DNA of 64,000 nt, from positions 431,627-495,626 of the forward strand of contig CADCJW010000002.1 of NCBI GenBank assembly GCA_902801845.1. The letters run 5' to 3'. This DNA comes from an uncultured Eubacteriales bacterium (GTDB lineage: Bacteria; Bacillota; Clostridia; Christensenellales; CAG-138). The stretch's first letter is position 1, and each line of letters begins with the position of its first letter. This document shows positions 51,331 to 60,337 of the stretch, piece after piece. The notes beneath the pieces are model-generated. The model worked only from the letters and a program-made list of their open reading frames with translations. It had not been told where the DNA came from and ran no database searches. A program made the translations under genes and the position numbers.

Positions 51331-52194
51331 TCACGACTCCCGGGCGGCAGCGCGGCGCGCCGCCTCCACCACATGGCTGCACAGCACCGCCGTGGTGACG
51401 CTGCCCACGCCGCCGGGGACGGGGGTCAGGGCGGCCACCACCGGCTCCGCCTCCTCAAAGCGCACGTCGCCGCAAAGCTTTTGCTTCGCCTCGTTCCAGC
51501 CGATGCCCACGTCCACCAGGATCTGGCCCGGCCGGACGAAGGCTTCGCCCACGCTCTCCATCTGCCCGGAGGCGGCCACCAGGATGTCGGCCTCCCTGGT
51601 GATGGAGGGCACGTCCACCGTGCGGGTGTGACAGACGGTGACGGTGGCGTTGGCGTGCATGAGCATCATGGCCACCGGGCGTCCGATGACCAAACTGCGG
51701 CCGATGACCACCGCCCGCTTGCCCTTGGGGTCCACGCCGTAATACTTTAAGATCTCCATAGCGGCCTGGGCGGTACAGGGGGGGAACCCCAGAGCGGTGT
51801 TGGTGAACACCCCCGCCAGGGAGCCGTCGGTGCAGCCGTCCACGTCCTTGGCCGGGGAAAGCATCCGCCGGGCCTTCTCCCCGTCCAGCTGCTTGGGCAG
51901 GGGACGGAACATGAGGATGCCATGGACGGCGGCGTCGCCGTTCAGCGCCTCCAGGGTGCGAAAGAACGTATCGCTGTCCACGTCCTCGGGCAGGACCACG
52001 TTCTTCACGGCCACGCCCACCTTCTCGCAGCGCTTCATGGCGCCACGCTCATAGGACAGATCGTCGTCCCGGGCTCCCACCCGCAGGATGGCCAGCGTGG
52101 GGACGATGCCCCGCTCCTTCAGGGCGGCCACGTCGGCAGCCGTCCGCTCGCTGAGCGCCGCCGCCACGGGGGCGCCCTTCCAAATCTCTGCCAT
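51331..52194 (-). CDS. folD: Methylene-THF dehydrogenase / methenyl-THF cyclohydrolase
   Basis: A 287-aa FolD, oxidising methylene-THF with NAD(P) and hydrolysing methenyl-THF to 10-formyl-THF. Signatures: LAILRVGARDDDLSYERGAMKR with the folate-site Tyr and Lys-like residues in order, DVDGCT, PCTAQAAMEILKYYG, VIGRSLVIGRPVAMML (dinucleotide fold), and PVPGGVGSVTTAVL. The start at 52194 shares one base with the stop of fchA. Confidence 0.96.
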   Translation of the reverse strand: MAEIWKGAPVAAALSERTAADVAALKERGIVPTLAILRVGARDDDLSYERGAMKRCEKVGVAVKNVVLPEDVDSDTFFRTLEALNGDAAVHGILMFRPLPKQLDGEKARRMLSPAKDVDGCTDGSLAGVFTNTALGFPPCTAQAAMEILKYYGVDPKGKRAVVIGRSLVIGRPVAMMLMHANATVTVCHTRTVDVPSITREADILVAASGQMESVGEAFVRPGQILVDVGIGWNEAKQKLCGDVRFEEAEPVVAALTPVPGGVGSVTTAVLCSHVVEAARRAAARES

Positions 52195-52811
52195 CAGCAA
52201 AACCTCCTGTAAATCGTTTGAATGATCTCCCCGGCCAGGGCGCCGTACCGTTCCAGCTTCCCATCCACATGGGCGTTGACGGCCTCGGCATAGGGCCGGT
52301 CCTTCATGAGCTTCGTGTTGACCTTCACGTTGATCGCCGCCCCGTACAGCGCTCCGGCGCACAGGGCCGCGCCGGTGGCGGCGTCGGAGACGACCAGGGG
52401 GCTCCCCTTCTCGGCGAAGGCCTGCTGGAGCTCGATGGCTTCACAGCACAGGTCGAAGACCTCCAGGGGCGCCGCGGCGGCGTCTTTCAAACACCGCTCC
52501 ATCACTTCGATGCGGGTGGGGTCGTCCTTGGGCAGCCGGTAGGCCCGGCTGAGGGGCTCGAAGGCCTCCATATCCTTCTCCACGCACCGAAGCAGCTCGA
52601 GGCGCAGGGCCTGGGCTCTGTCCATGAGGCCCCGGAGCTCCTCCTCCGCCTCCGCAAAGGCCGGCTTGCCCACGGTGAGCTCCCCCACCATGTCGGCCAG
52701 GGCCGCGCCCACGGCCCCCGCCAGGGCGCTGGCGCTGCCGCCCCCCGGCACAGGCGTGGGGGAAGCCAGTCCCTCGGTGAACTCTATAAGGCTGCTGTTC
52801 AACCAATCCAT
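52194..52811 (-). CDS. fchA: Cyclodeaminase/cyclohydrolase family protein FchA, copy 1
   Basis: A 205-aa member of the formiminotransferase-cyclodeaminase / methenyl-THF cyclohydrolase family. It has the family start FTEGLASPTPVPGGGSASAL, ALADMVGELTVGK and INVKVNTKLMKD. Being fused in transcription to folD and the cyclo-ligase, it more likely works as the cyclohydrolase or backup in that unit. A paralog at 58718 lies next to ftcD. AAAGGAG sets the start at 52811. Confidence 0.92.
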   Translation of the reverse strand: MDWLNSSLIEFTEGLASPTPVPGGGSASALAGAVGAALADMVGELTVGKPAFAEAEEELRGLMDRAQALRLELLRCVEKDMEAFEPLSRAYRLPKDDPTRIEVMERCLKDAAAAPLEVFDLCCEAIELQQAFAEKGSPLVVSDAATGAALCAGALYGAAINVKVNTKLMKDRPYAEAVNAHVDGKLERYGALAGEIIQTIYRRFC

Positions 52812-52837
52812 GCGCTGCTCCTTTCCTGCCGCCATCC

Positions 52838-53284
52838 TCACAAAAGCTCCGGCGGCACCGGCAGATCCTTCATGCGGAACAAGGTCTTGAGTTCCATGGT
52901 GGTGCGGGAGTCCCCGAAGGTCTTGATGCGGCTCAACAGCTCATCCAGCTCGTTGGCGTCCTTGACGGCAAAGCGCAGCAGGGCGTTGTAGGTGCCGATG
53001 AGATGATGATGCTCCGTGACGGCGGGGTGCTCCTCGCAAAAGGCGCAGAAGGCGCCGTACTTCTCCGGTTCCGGGGCGGCCATGATGTAGCCCGTGACGG
53101 CACAGTTGAGCCTTGTCCGGTCGATCTCGATGCCGTAGCTGCGGATCACCCCTTCGTCCTCCATCTTGCGGATCCGTTCGGACACCGAAGGGGGCGTGAG
53201 GCCCACCTGCTCGCCGATGGCCCGGAGGGTGATGCGGCAGTCCGCCTGTAAGAGGTTCAGGATCTTGTAGTCGGTGGCGTCCAT
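52838..53284 (-). CDS. Lrp/AsnC family regulator
   Basis: A 148-aa feast/famine regulator. N-terminal HTH (YKILNLLQADCRITLRAIGE and QVGLTPPSVSERIRKMEDEG) and C-terminal RAM effector domain (CAVTGYIMAAPEPE, HHLIGTYNALLRFAVKDANE). Effectors are usually amino acids. It lies between hutI and fchA in the same direction, so a role in histidine or glycine response is likely but not shown. Confidence 0.93.
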   Translation of the reverse strand: MDATDYKILNLLQADCRITLRAIGEQVGLTPPSVSERIRKMEDEGVIRSYGIEIDRTRLNCAVTGYIMAAPEPEKYGAFCAFCEEHPAVTEHHHLIGTYNALLRFAVKDANELDELLSRIKTFGDSRTTMELKTLFRMKDLPVPPELL

Positions 53285-53305
53285 GGCGCTGTCCTTTCTG
53301 TTTTT

Positions 53306-54532
53306 TTAGAGGGCCTTCCCGTTTTTGATCACGGTCCGGACCAGGTTGCTGCCCATGCGGTAGCAGATGTAGTTGAGGTCCGGGGCGTCCCAGATGACCA
53401 GATCCCCCTGCTTGCCGACCTCCAGGGAGCCCAGCTTGTCCGCCCGACCGATGGCAGCGGCGCCGTTCAAGGTGACGGCGGTGAGCACCTCCTCGGGGGT
53501 CATCCTGTATTTGAGACAGCCCAGATTGATGACGAACTGGAGGTTCAAACTGGGGCAGGACCCGGGGTTGAAGTCCGAGGCCATGGCCACGGGCACGCCC
53601 GCCTGGATCATGGCCCGGGCAGGAGCGAAGGTGGACCCGAGGTAGAAGCTGGTGGCCGGCAGCAAACAGGCCACGGTCCCGGCCTTCGCCATGGCGGCGA
53701 TGCCCTCGGGGGGACAGACGATCAGATGCTCGGCGGAGATGGCCCCCACCTCTTCGGTCAGCTGAGAGCCGCCGATGGGGTCAATCTCGTCGGCGTGGAT
53801 CTTGGGGATAAGGCCCCATTTCTTTCCCGCCTCCAGGATGACTTGGGACTCCGCGGCGGAGAAGACCCCCGTCTCACAGAACACGTCGCAGAACTCGGCC
53901 AAACCGGCCTTCGCTACGGCGGGGATAGCCTCCTCGCACAGCAGGCGGATGTAGGCCTCCCGGTCTTCCTTATACTCCGTGGGCACGGCGTGGGCCCCCA
54001 GGAAGGTGGGGACGATGTCCATGGGATGGTCTTCGCCCAGACGGCGGATGACCCTGAGCTGCTTGAGCTCGTTGTCCATATCGAGGCCGTAGCCGCTCTT
54101 GGCTTCCACGGTGGTGACGCCCAGGGAGAGCATCTCATCCAGAGCTTCTTTGGCCTTGTCGTAGAGCTCGTCCTCGGTGGCCTGACGGGTGGCGTTCACC
54201 GTGGAGAGGATGCCGCCGCCCATGGCCAGGATGTCCAGATAGGTGGCGCCGTGGAGCTTCAGCCCCAGCTCGTTCTGCCGCCAGCCTCCGAAGATGAGGT
54301 GGGTGTGGGCGTCCACCAGGCCGGGCGTGACCAACCGTCCCCCGGCGTCGACGACCTCCTCCCCCTCCTTCACCGCAGGCCTGCCGGTGCCGATCTCGAC
54401 GATGACCCCGTCCTCCATGCGTACAAAGGCGTCCTGCAGCACCCGGATCTGGCCCTGGTCAGCCCCCCTGCGGGCGGATTTCCCCTCAGGGGTGGCCAGC
54501 ATGCCGATGTTTTGGATCAATAGTCTCTGCAT
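53306..54532 (-). CDS. hutI: Imidazolonepropionase
   Basis: A 408-aa metal-dependent amidohydrolase that opens the ring of imidazolonepropionate to N-formimino-glutamate, step 3 of histidine breakdown. Signatures: VDAHTHLIFGG (metal His pair), KSGYGLDMDNELKQ, KIHADEIDPIGG, and ASDFNPGSCPSL with the catalytic Asp. AAAGGAT precedes the ATG at 54532. It lies 54 nt after hutU. Confidence 0.97.
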   Translation of the reverse strand: MQRLLIQNIGMLATPEGKSARRGADQGQIRVLQDAFVRMEDGVIVEIGTGRPAVKEGEEVVDAGGRLVTPGLVDAHTHLIFGGWRQNELGLKLHGATYLDILAMGGGILSTVNATRQATEDELYDKAKEALDEMLSLGVTTVEAKSGYGLDMDNELKQLRVIRRLGEDHPMDIVPTFLGAHAVPTEYKEDREAYIRLLCEEAIPAVAKAGLAEFCDVFCETGVFSAAESQVILEAGKKWGLIPKIHADEIDPIGGSQLTEEVGAISAEHLIVCPPEGIAAMAKAGTVACLLPATSFYLGSTFAPARAMIQAGVPVAMASDFNPGSCPSLNLQFVINLGCLKYRMTPEEVLTAVTLNGAAAIGRADKLGSLEVGKQGDLVIWDAPDLNYICYRMGSNLVRTVIKNGKAL

Positions 54533-54586
54533 ATGGCGATCCTTTCCAAGAAGAGAGGGCATGCGCCCTCTCCCCTTCGTTCCGGT

Positions 54587-56608
54587 TCAGTTTTTCAGGC
54601 TCTTCATGGCCTCGGCCACAACAGCGTCGTCCGCCACGTAGGGCAGGGTGATATGGTCCTTGCCCGCGTTGAGCTTGTTGTACTCGGCCGCGGTGGTCAT
54701 GGCGTTCTCGTTCCGGGCCCAGCTGCGGCGGGCCACGCCCACCATGGTGTCCCAGGGCATGGCCATGCGCAGGATGGTATCCACCCGCTCGGAGCCGTCC
54801 AGCACCATGCCGAAGCCGCCGTTGATGGCCCGGCCGATGCCGGTGCCGCCGCCGTTGTGGAGGGCGATATAGCTCATGCCCCGGGCCGCGTTGCCCGCGT
54901 AGCACTGGGTCGCCATATCGGCCATGATGTTGGAACCGTCCTTGATGTTGGAGGTCTCCCTAAAGGGGGCGTCGGTGCCGCCGGTGTCGTGGTGATCGCG
55001 GCCCAGGATCACGGGGCCGATCTCCCCGTTGCGGACCATCTCGTTGAACTTCAGGGCGATGTTCATGCGGCCCATGGCGTCCTGATAGAGGATGCGGCAC
55101 TGGGTGCCCACCACCAGCTTGTTCTTCTTGGCATCCCGGACCCAGACGTAGTTGTCGTAGTCCTGGTAGCGGCGGTTGTGGGTCTTGATGTACTCCGCGG
55201 CGGCCGCGTCGGTCTTGTCGAGGTCCTCCGGCTTCCGGCTCAGGCAGCACCAGCGGAAGGGACCGTAGCCGAAGTCAAAGAGCTGGGGTCCCAAGATGTC
55301 CTCCACGTAGGAGGGGAACACGAAGCCGTCCAGATCGTTCTCCCCGTTCTTGCAGACGCTCTTCACGCCGGAATCGTAGACGGCCTTCAGGAAGCTGTTG
55401 CCGTAGTCGAAGAAGTAGGTCCCCCGCTCGTGGAACTTGCAGATCATCTCGTAGTGATGATGGAGGGACTTGTCCACCCACTTGCGGAAGGTGTCGGGGT
55501 CCTTGTCCAGCATCTCGGTGCGCTGGGCGAAGGTCAGGCCCTGGGGGCAGTAGCCGCCGTCGTAGGGCACGTGGCAGGAGGTCTGGTCGCTCATGAGGTC
55601 CACATGGACGTTCTTCTCATAGAGATACTCAAGAAGGTCCACGATGTTGCCGTTGTAGGCCACGGCGCAGGGTTCCCCCGCCTTCTGGTGGTCGAGGGCG
55701 ATCTTCACCGCTTCCTCGAGACTGGCGGTCCGATGGCTCACCCAGCCCTGGGTGTAGCGGGTGTCGATGCGGGAGTCGTCCACCTCGGCGATGATGGCGG
55801 CGGCGCCGGCGATCATGGCCGCCTTGCCCTGGGCGCCGCTCATGCCGCCCAAGCCCGCGGAGATGAAGAGCTTGCCCGCCAGGTTCTTGTCGTTGGGGAT
55901 GCCCAGCTTCAGCCGGCCCGCGTTCAAGAGGGTGTTGAAGGTGCCGTGGACGATGCCCTGGGGCCCGATGTACATCCAGCCGCCGGCGGTCATCTGGCCG
56001 TAGTTGGCCACGCCCAGGGCCGCCGCCCGGTTGAAGTTCTCCTGATCGTCGAAGGTGCCCACCATGAGGCCGTTGGTGATGATGACCCGGGGGGCCAGCT
56101 TATGGGAGTGGAAGAGGCCCAGGGGATGGCCGGACATGACCACCAAGGTCTGCTCGTCGGTGAGGGCCTCCAGATATTTCTTGATGAGGCGATACTGCAT
56201 CCAGTTCTGGCAGACCTGGCCGGTCTCGCCGTAGGTGGTGAGCTCGTAGGGGTACAAAGCCACGTCGAAGTCCAGGTTGTTGTCGATCATGACCTGGATG
56301 GCCCGGCCCTCGATGCAGTTGCCCTTGTATTCGTCGATGGGCTTTCCGTAGAGCTTGCCGGCGGGGCGGAAGCGGTAGCCGTAGATGCGGCCGTGCTCCT
56401 CCAGCTCCTGGGCGAACTCCTTGGCCATCTGGGCGTGATGGTCGGGATGGATGTACCTAAGGGCGTTCTTGATGGCCAGGGCCTTGTCGGCCTCGGTCAT
56501 ATGGGATTCCCGGCGGGGCGCCCGGCGATAGCCCGGCTCCAGGGGGGGATACTCAGGAAGCTCATAGTCCAGATGAATGGTCATTGCCTGATCCGCAGGA
56601 TCGAACAT
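54587..56608 (-). CDS. hutU: Urocanate hydratase
   Basis: A 673-aa urocanase, step 2 of histidine degradation, with tightly bound NAD+. It matches the longer form of the family. Family stretches include SGHPLGLFHSHKLAPRV, SAGLGGMSGAQGKAAMIAGA, RDHHDTGGTDAPFRETSN and ALHNGGGTGIGRAING. The gene is divergent from the LysR regulator, with overlapping promoters between them. hutH for step 1 is not in the window. Confidence 0.97.
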   Translation of the reverse strand: MFDPADQAMTIHLDYELPEYPPLEPGYRRAPRRESHMTEADKALAIKNALRYIHPDHHAQMAKEFAQELEEHGRIYGYRFRPAGKLYGKPIDEYKGNCIEGRAIQVMIDNNLDFDVALYPYELTTYGETGQVCQNWMQYRLIKKYLEALTDEQTLVVMSGHPLGLFHSHKLAPRVIITNGLMVGTFDDQENFNRAAALGVANYGQMTAGGWMYIGPQGIVHGTFNTLLNAGRLKLGIPNDKNLAGKLFISAGLGGMSGAQGKAAMIAGAAAIIAEVDDSRIDTRYTQGWVSHRTASLEEAVKIALDHQKAGEPCAVAYNGNIVDLLEYLYEKNVHVDLMSDQTSCHVPYDGGYCPQGLTFAQRTEMLDKDPDTFRKWVDKSLHHHYEMICKFHERGTYFFDYGNSFLKAVYDSGVKSVCKNGENDLDGFVFPSYVEDILGPQLFDFGYGPFRWCCLSRKPEDLDKTDAAAAEYIKTHNRRYQDYDNYVWVRDAKKNKLVVGTQCRILYQDAMGRMNIALKFNEMVRNGEIGPVILGRDHHDTGGTDAPFRETSNIKDGSNIMADMATQCYAGNAARGMSYIALHNGGGTGIGRAINGGFGMVLDGSERVDTILRMAMPWDTMVGVARRSWARNENAMTTAAEYNKLNAGKDHITLPYVADDAVVAEAMKSLKN

Positions 56609-56673
56609 GGATACGTCCTCACTTTCTTATGTTTTTCGGGAAAGAGGCCGCTTGGCTCCTCCCCCTTCCTATC

Positions 56674-56701
56674 TTGTATTATACCGCGCATGTGATATAA
56701 T
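56674..56701 (+). promoter_or_regulatory. Overlapping divergent promoters, hutU and lysR
   Basis: On the plus strand TTGTAT, 16-bp spacer and TATAAT (56696-56701) serve the LysR gene. On the minus strand a TATAAT (56678-56683) sits inside that same spacer region and would drive hutU; its -35 is poor, which fits activator dependence. The AT-rich region 56696-56745 is the natural site for LysR binding. Confidence 0.6.
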
Positions 56702-56754
56702 AAAAAATATTTCATCGGTATTTTTGCAATACTTTTTGAGTATGGAGGCTAAAA

Positions 56755-57648
56755 ATGACCATTCGCCAGCTGGAATACTTCTGCGCGGTGGTGGAGGAGG
56801 GCAGCGTGTGCGGCGCCGCCCGCAAGCTCCACGTGGCCCAGCCCCCCGTTTCCCGGCAGATCGGTCTCATGGAGCAGGAGCTGGGGGTGGTGCTCTTCCA
56901 CCGAGGCAACAAGGGCATGCAGCTCACGGAAGCGGGGGAACGCCTCTATCAGCAGGGGCGGCAGTACATCGCCGACATGGGCCAGCTGACGGAACAGGTC
57001 CGCTCCCTGGGGACCGGGGTCCGGGGCATGGTCCGGGTGGGCCTTCTCTATTCCACCGTGCCCTACGCCCTGCCCTTTTTGCGGGCCTATCGGGAGGCCT
57101 ACCCCCAGGTGGAGCTGTATATCCGCCTGGGCACGCCCCAGGATCTGATCGCCGATCTCAACCGGGGGGATCTCAACGCCCTGTTCCTCCGGGCGGGGGT
57201 CCAGGAGACCCTGGGCCTGGGCGGCCGCATATTGGGGCAGGACGCCCTCAAGCTCATCGTCACCGCCCGCACGGACCCGGCGCCGGAGCTAGATACCATC
57301 CCCCTGGAGCGGCTCCGGGGGGTACCCATGTGCCTGCTTCGAAGCGACGACCTCTGGGGCTATACCGACGCCCTGGTGAAGGAATGTCAGCGGTGCGACT
57401 TCTCCCCCAACATCGTCTGCCAATGCTACGATACCCCCATGGCCATGCAGCTGGTCCAATCCGGGTTCGGGGTCAGCTTCCTGCCGGAGAGCATCGTGAA
57501 GACCATGCCCCGCTCCGGCATCTACGCCAAGGCCATCCAGGGCCTGTCCGAATGGTTTTACGTGGTCCTGGCCTATGACACGAACGCCTACCATTCGGGC
57601 AGCGTGGAGCGGTTTCTTCACTTCAAAGAAGAGGGTGTTTCGGCCTAA
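56755..57648 (+). CDS. LysR family regulator of the hut genes
   Basis: A 297-aa LysR-type regulator: N-terminal winged HTH (MTIRQLEYFCAVVEEGSVCG, then AARKLHVAQPPVSRQIGLME) and a periplasmic-binding-like effector domain. It lies divergent from hutU and upstream of ftcD-fchA-hutD, so it probably controls both arms, with urocanate or imidazolepropionate as a natural inducer (inference). GGAGG precedes the start. Confidence 0.9.
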   Translation: MTIRQLEYFCAVVEEGSVCGAARKLHVAQPPVSRQIGLMEQELGVVLFHRGNKGMQLTEAGERLYQQGRQYIADMGQLTEQVRSLGTGVRGMVRVGLLYSTVPYALPFLRAYREAYPQVELYIRLGTPQDLIADLNRGDLNALFLRAGVQETLGLGGRILGQDALKLIVTARTDPAPELDTIPLERLRGVPMCLLRSDDLWGYTDALVKECQRCDFSPNIVCQCYDTPMAMQLVQSGFGVSFLPESIVKTMPRSGIYAKAIQGLSEWFYVVLAYDTNAYHSGSVERFLHFKEEGVSA

Positions 57649-57696
57649 ATACCTAAAAAATTTAGGCCCGAAAAGAAAAGAAGCGAACGGCGCCCG

Positions 57697-57725
57697 TTTA
57701 CAGGCCCGATCGGATATGCTATCCT
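57697..57725 (+). promoter_or_regulatory. Promoter of ftcD-fchA-hutD
   Basis: TTTACA, 17-bp spacer, TATCCT, about 63 nt before ftcD. A small CCTAAA/TTTAGG hairpin lies at 57651-57665 after the LysR gene. Confidence 0.6.
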
Positions 57726-57788
57726 ACTTTCGACAATGGAAATCCCCGCATCCGCGGAAAAATGTATCATATTCAGGAGGTAACCAAT

Positions 57789-58703
57789 ATGGCAAAGCTC
57801 GTAGAGACCATCCCCAATTTCAGCTGCAGCAAGGAAAAGGACGAAGCCGCCTACAATGCCCTCGTCAACACCGCCAACAGCGTCCCCGGCTGCACCCTGT
57901 TCGACGCCCAGACCGACGGCAACCACAACCGCTGCGTCTTCACCCTCATCGGCAACCCCGAGGCCATCGAGGAGGTGGCCTTCCAGCTGACCAAGACCGC
58001 CTCCAAGGTCATCGACATGAACAAGCATCACGGCGAGCACAAGCGCATGGGCGCCACCGACGTGATCCCCTTCGTGCCCCAGAAGGACGTGACCGTCCAG
58101 GAGTGCATCGACATGAGCAAGCGGGTGGCCCAGCGGATCTGGGACGAGCTCAAGATCCCCTCCTTCCTCTATGAGGACAGCGCCACCCGGCCCGAGCGCC
58201 GGAATCTGGCCACCTGCCGCAAGGGCGAGTTCGAGGGCATGCCCGAGAAGCTCCTGCAGCCCGAATGGGCCCCCGACTACGGCGAGCGGAAGATCCACCC
58301 CACCGCCGGCATCACCGCCATCGGCGCCCGGATGCCTCTGGTGGCCTTCAACTGCAATCTGGAGACCTCCGACGTGGAGATCGCCAAGAAGATCGCCAAG
58401 GTCATCCGCGGTTCCTCCGGCGGCTTCCGCAGCTGCAAAGCCATGGGCTTCATGCTGGAGGATCGGGGCATCGCCCAGGTGTCCATGAACATGGTCAACT
58501 ATGAGGACACGCCCCTCTACGTCGTATACGAGCTCATCCAGTCCCTGGCCGAGCGGTACGGCACCCGGGTCATCGAGAGCGAGATCGTGGGCCTGACCCC
58601 CGCCAAAGCCCTCATCGACTGCGCCGAGTTCTATCTCAAGGCCAAGGATTTCGACTGCAAGAAGCAGGTGATGGAATACCACCTGATCGACATGAACAAC
58701 TGA
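57789..58703 (+). CDS. ftcD: Glutamate formimidoyltransferase
   Basis: A 304-aa transferase moving the formimino group of formiminoglutamate to THF, releasing glutamate. It matches the separate transferase domain of FTCD: start LVETIPNFSCSKEKDEAAY, the central KHHGEHKRMGATDVIPFVP with the catalytic His, and NLETSDVEIAKKIAKV. In vertebrates it is fused to a cyclodeaminase; here that is the next gene, 14 nt on. AGGAGG sets the start at 57789. Confidence 0.96.
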   Translation: MAKLVETIPNFSCSKEKDEAAYNALVNTANSVPGCTLFDAQTDGNHNRCVFTLIGNPEAIEEVAFQLTKTASKVIDMNKHHGEHKRMGATDVIPFVPQKDVTVQECIDMSKRVAQRIWDELKIPSFLYEDSATRPERRNLATCRKGEFEGMPEKLLQPEWAPDYGERKIHPTAGITAIGARMPLVAFNCNLETSDVEIAKKIAKVIRGSSGGFRSCKAMGFMLEDRGIAQVSMNMVNYEDTPLYVVYELIQSLAERYGTRVIESEIVGLTPAKALIDCAEFYLKAKDFDCKKQVMEYHLIDMNN

Positions 58704-58717
58704 GAAAGGGCAGCACC

Positions 58718-59350
58718 ATGAAGCTTGCAGACATGACCGTCACCCAGTTCGTGGATACCGTGGCCTCCGACGCCCCCGCCCCCGGCGGCGGCTCCGTGGC
58801 CGCTCTGGCCGGTTCCATCGGCGCGGCCCTCACCGCCATGGTGGGGAATCTGACCCAGGGCCGGAAGAAGTACGCCCAGTACGCCGACTTCGCCGCCCAG
58901 GTGGAGCAGAAGGGGAACGAGCTCAAAACTCAGCTCCTGGACGTGATGGACCGGGATACGGAGGCCTTTATGCTGGTGAGCAACGCCTTCGCCATGCCCA
59001 AGGCCACCGACGAGGAGAAGGCTGCCCGCTCCGCCGCCATCCAAGCGGGGCTCAAGGCCTGCACCAAGACCCCCATGGAGATGATGGAGCTTTGCGCCAA
59101 AGCCGCCCGTCTGGCCACCGATTTTTCGGAGAACGGCTTCAATGACTCCTCCGCCAGCGATTTGGGCGTAGCTTTCCTGAGCCTGTCCGCCGCCATCCGG
59201 GGGGCCTGGCTCAACGTGCTCATCAACGTCTCCTCCATCAAGGACCAGGCCTTCGCCGACGAGTATCGGACGAAGGGTCAGGCTCTGCTGGACGAGACCC
59301 TGCCCCTTTGCGACGCGGGATATGAGAAGATCCTGGGCATGGTGAAATGA
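58718..59350 (+). CDS. fchA: Formiminotetrahydrofolate cyclodeaminase, FchA copy 2
   Basis: A 210-aa family member with TVASDAPAPGGGSVAALAGS at the start and GAWLNVLINVSSIKD near the end. Its place between ftcD and hutD indicates the cyclodeaminase role, turning 5-formimino-THF into 5,10-methenyl-THF and ammonia, so histidine C1 enters the folate pool. It overlaps hutD by 4 nt and differs clearly from copy 1. Confidence 0.93.
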   Translation: MKLADMTVTQFVDTVASDAPAPGGGSVAALAGSIGAALTAMVGNLTQGRKKYAQYADFAAQVEQKGNELKTQLLDVMDRDTEAFMLVSNAFAMPKATDEEKAARSAAIQAGLKACTKTPMEMMELCAKAARLATDFSENGFNDSSASDLGVAFLSLSAAIRGAWLNVLINVSSIKDQAFADEYRTKGQALLDETLPLCDAGYEKILGMVK

Positions 59351-59925
59351 CCGTCTCCCGCCTGACCTCCAAGGACTATCGGACCAGCCGCTGGTCCGGC
59401 GGCGAGACCACGGAGCTGCTGATCTGGCCCCGGGACGCCGTCTATGGGCAGCGGGACTTCCTGTTTCGGGTGAGCTCCGCCACCGTGGAGCTCGACGAGT
59501 CCACCTTCACGGCCCTGCCGGATTACCACAGGCTTATCGCCACCTTGGAAGGGACCATCACCCTTCGCCACGACGGGGGCGCGCCCCTGACGCTGGCGCC
59601 CTATCAGGTCCACGCCTTCGACGGCGGCAGCGAAACGGTCTCCCTGGGCCGGTGTCGGGACTTCAATCTGATGCTCCGCAAGGGCAAGGCCACCGGCTCC
59701 CTCACCGCGCTGACGGCCGATGCAACGCCCCTCTCGGTGCCCCCGGACCGGGCGACAGCCTTCGCCCTCCTCTTTTGCGCCGAGGGCCGCTGCACCGTGA
59801 CTGTAGACGGCGTCGCCTACGGCCTGTCCTCCGGAGAAAGCCTTCTTCTGGAGACCCCGGCCGTCTGCCCCCTGTCCCTCCAGGGCGCCGCCCGCCTCAT
59901 GCTGGCCCAAGCAACGACCCTGTAA
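59347..59925 (+). CDS. hutD: HutD family cupin protein
   Basis: A 192-aa HutD protein. The start RLTSKDYRTSRWSGGETTEL, DFLFRVSSATVEL, PDYHRLIATLEGTITL and QVHAFDGG match the family, a bicupin associated with histidine-use operons. In Pseudomonas HutD tunes hut expression and binds formylglutamate-like ligands; the role here is inferred. Its ATG overlaps the preceding stop. A terminator follows. Confidence 0.9.
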   Translation: MTVSRLTSKDYRTSRWSGGETTELLIWPRDAVYGQRDFLFRVSSATVELDESTFTALPDYHRLIATLEGTITLRHDGGAPLTLAPYQVHAFDGGSETVSLGRCRDFNLMLRKGKATGSLTALTADATPLSVPPDRATAFALLFCAEGRCTVTVDGVAYGLSSGESLLLETPAVCPLSLQGAARLMLAQATTL

Positions 59926-59945
59926 GACCCCAACATAAATAATGA

Positions 59946-59966
59946 TCCCCCGGCTGAACCGGGGGA
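59946..59966. terminator. Bidirectional terminator after hutD
   Basis: An 8-bp stem (59946-59953 and 59959-59966, loop CTGAA), with T-rich DNA downstream on the plus strand and AATAAT-type upstream. It lies between convergent hutD and the STAS gene. Confidence 0.75.
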
Positions 59967-60027
59967 ATTTCATTTTCGGGCATAGTCCTCATGCTACTGG
60001 CCTGCCCGCATCCTATTGTTGCACTTT

Positions 60028-60324
60028 TTACTCGATGGTCAGGATGTCCAGGAAGCCTGTGACCTCGAAGATCTCCTTGACGATCTCGTTTACATGGACC
60101 AGCTTCATGCTCCCCTGCCTGTTCATTTGCTTCTGCGCCGACAGCAGCACCCGCAGGCCGGCGGAGGAGATGTACTCCAGCCCTTCAAGATCCAGCGTCA
60201 GTTCCTTCACACCGCCGAGGCAGCTCTTGAGCTCCTGCTCAAGCTGGGGCGCGGTCATGGTGTCGAGTCTGCCCTGCAGAGCGATCTCCAGCGCGTCACC
60301 GTTCTCTTTTTTTATGATGTTCAT
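60028..60324 (-). CDS. STAS anti-sigma factor antagonist, second copy
   Basis: A 98-aa STAS protein with the same length, serine loop position (LEYISSAGLRVLL, S53/S54) and C-terminus (LDILTIE) as the one at 39570. It is encoded 13 nt downstream of a GHKL-like gene, again matching the first locus. No phosphatase/kinase gene is adjacent, so the sensor at 37499 could act on it, or it uses another kinase. GGAG precedes the ATG at 60324. Confidence 0.92.
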   Translation of the reverse strand: MNIIKKENGDALEIALQGRLDTMTAPQLEQELKSCLGGVKELTLDLEGLEYISSAGLRVLLSAQKQMNRQGSMKLVHVNEIVKEIFEVTGFLDILTIE

Positions 60325-60337
60325 TCCAGAATTCTCC

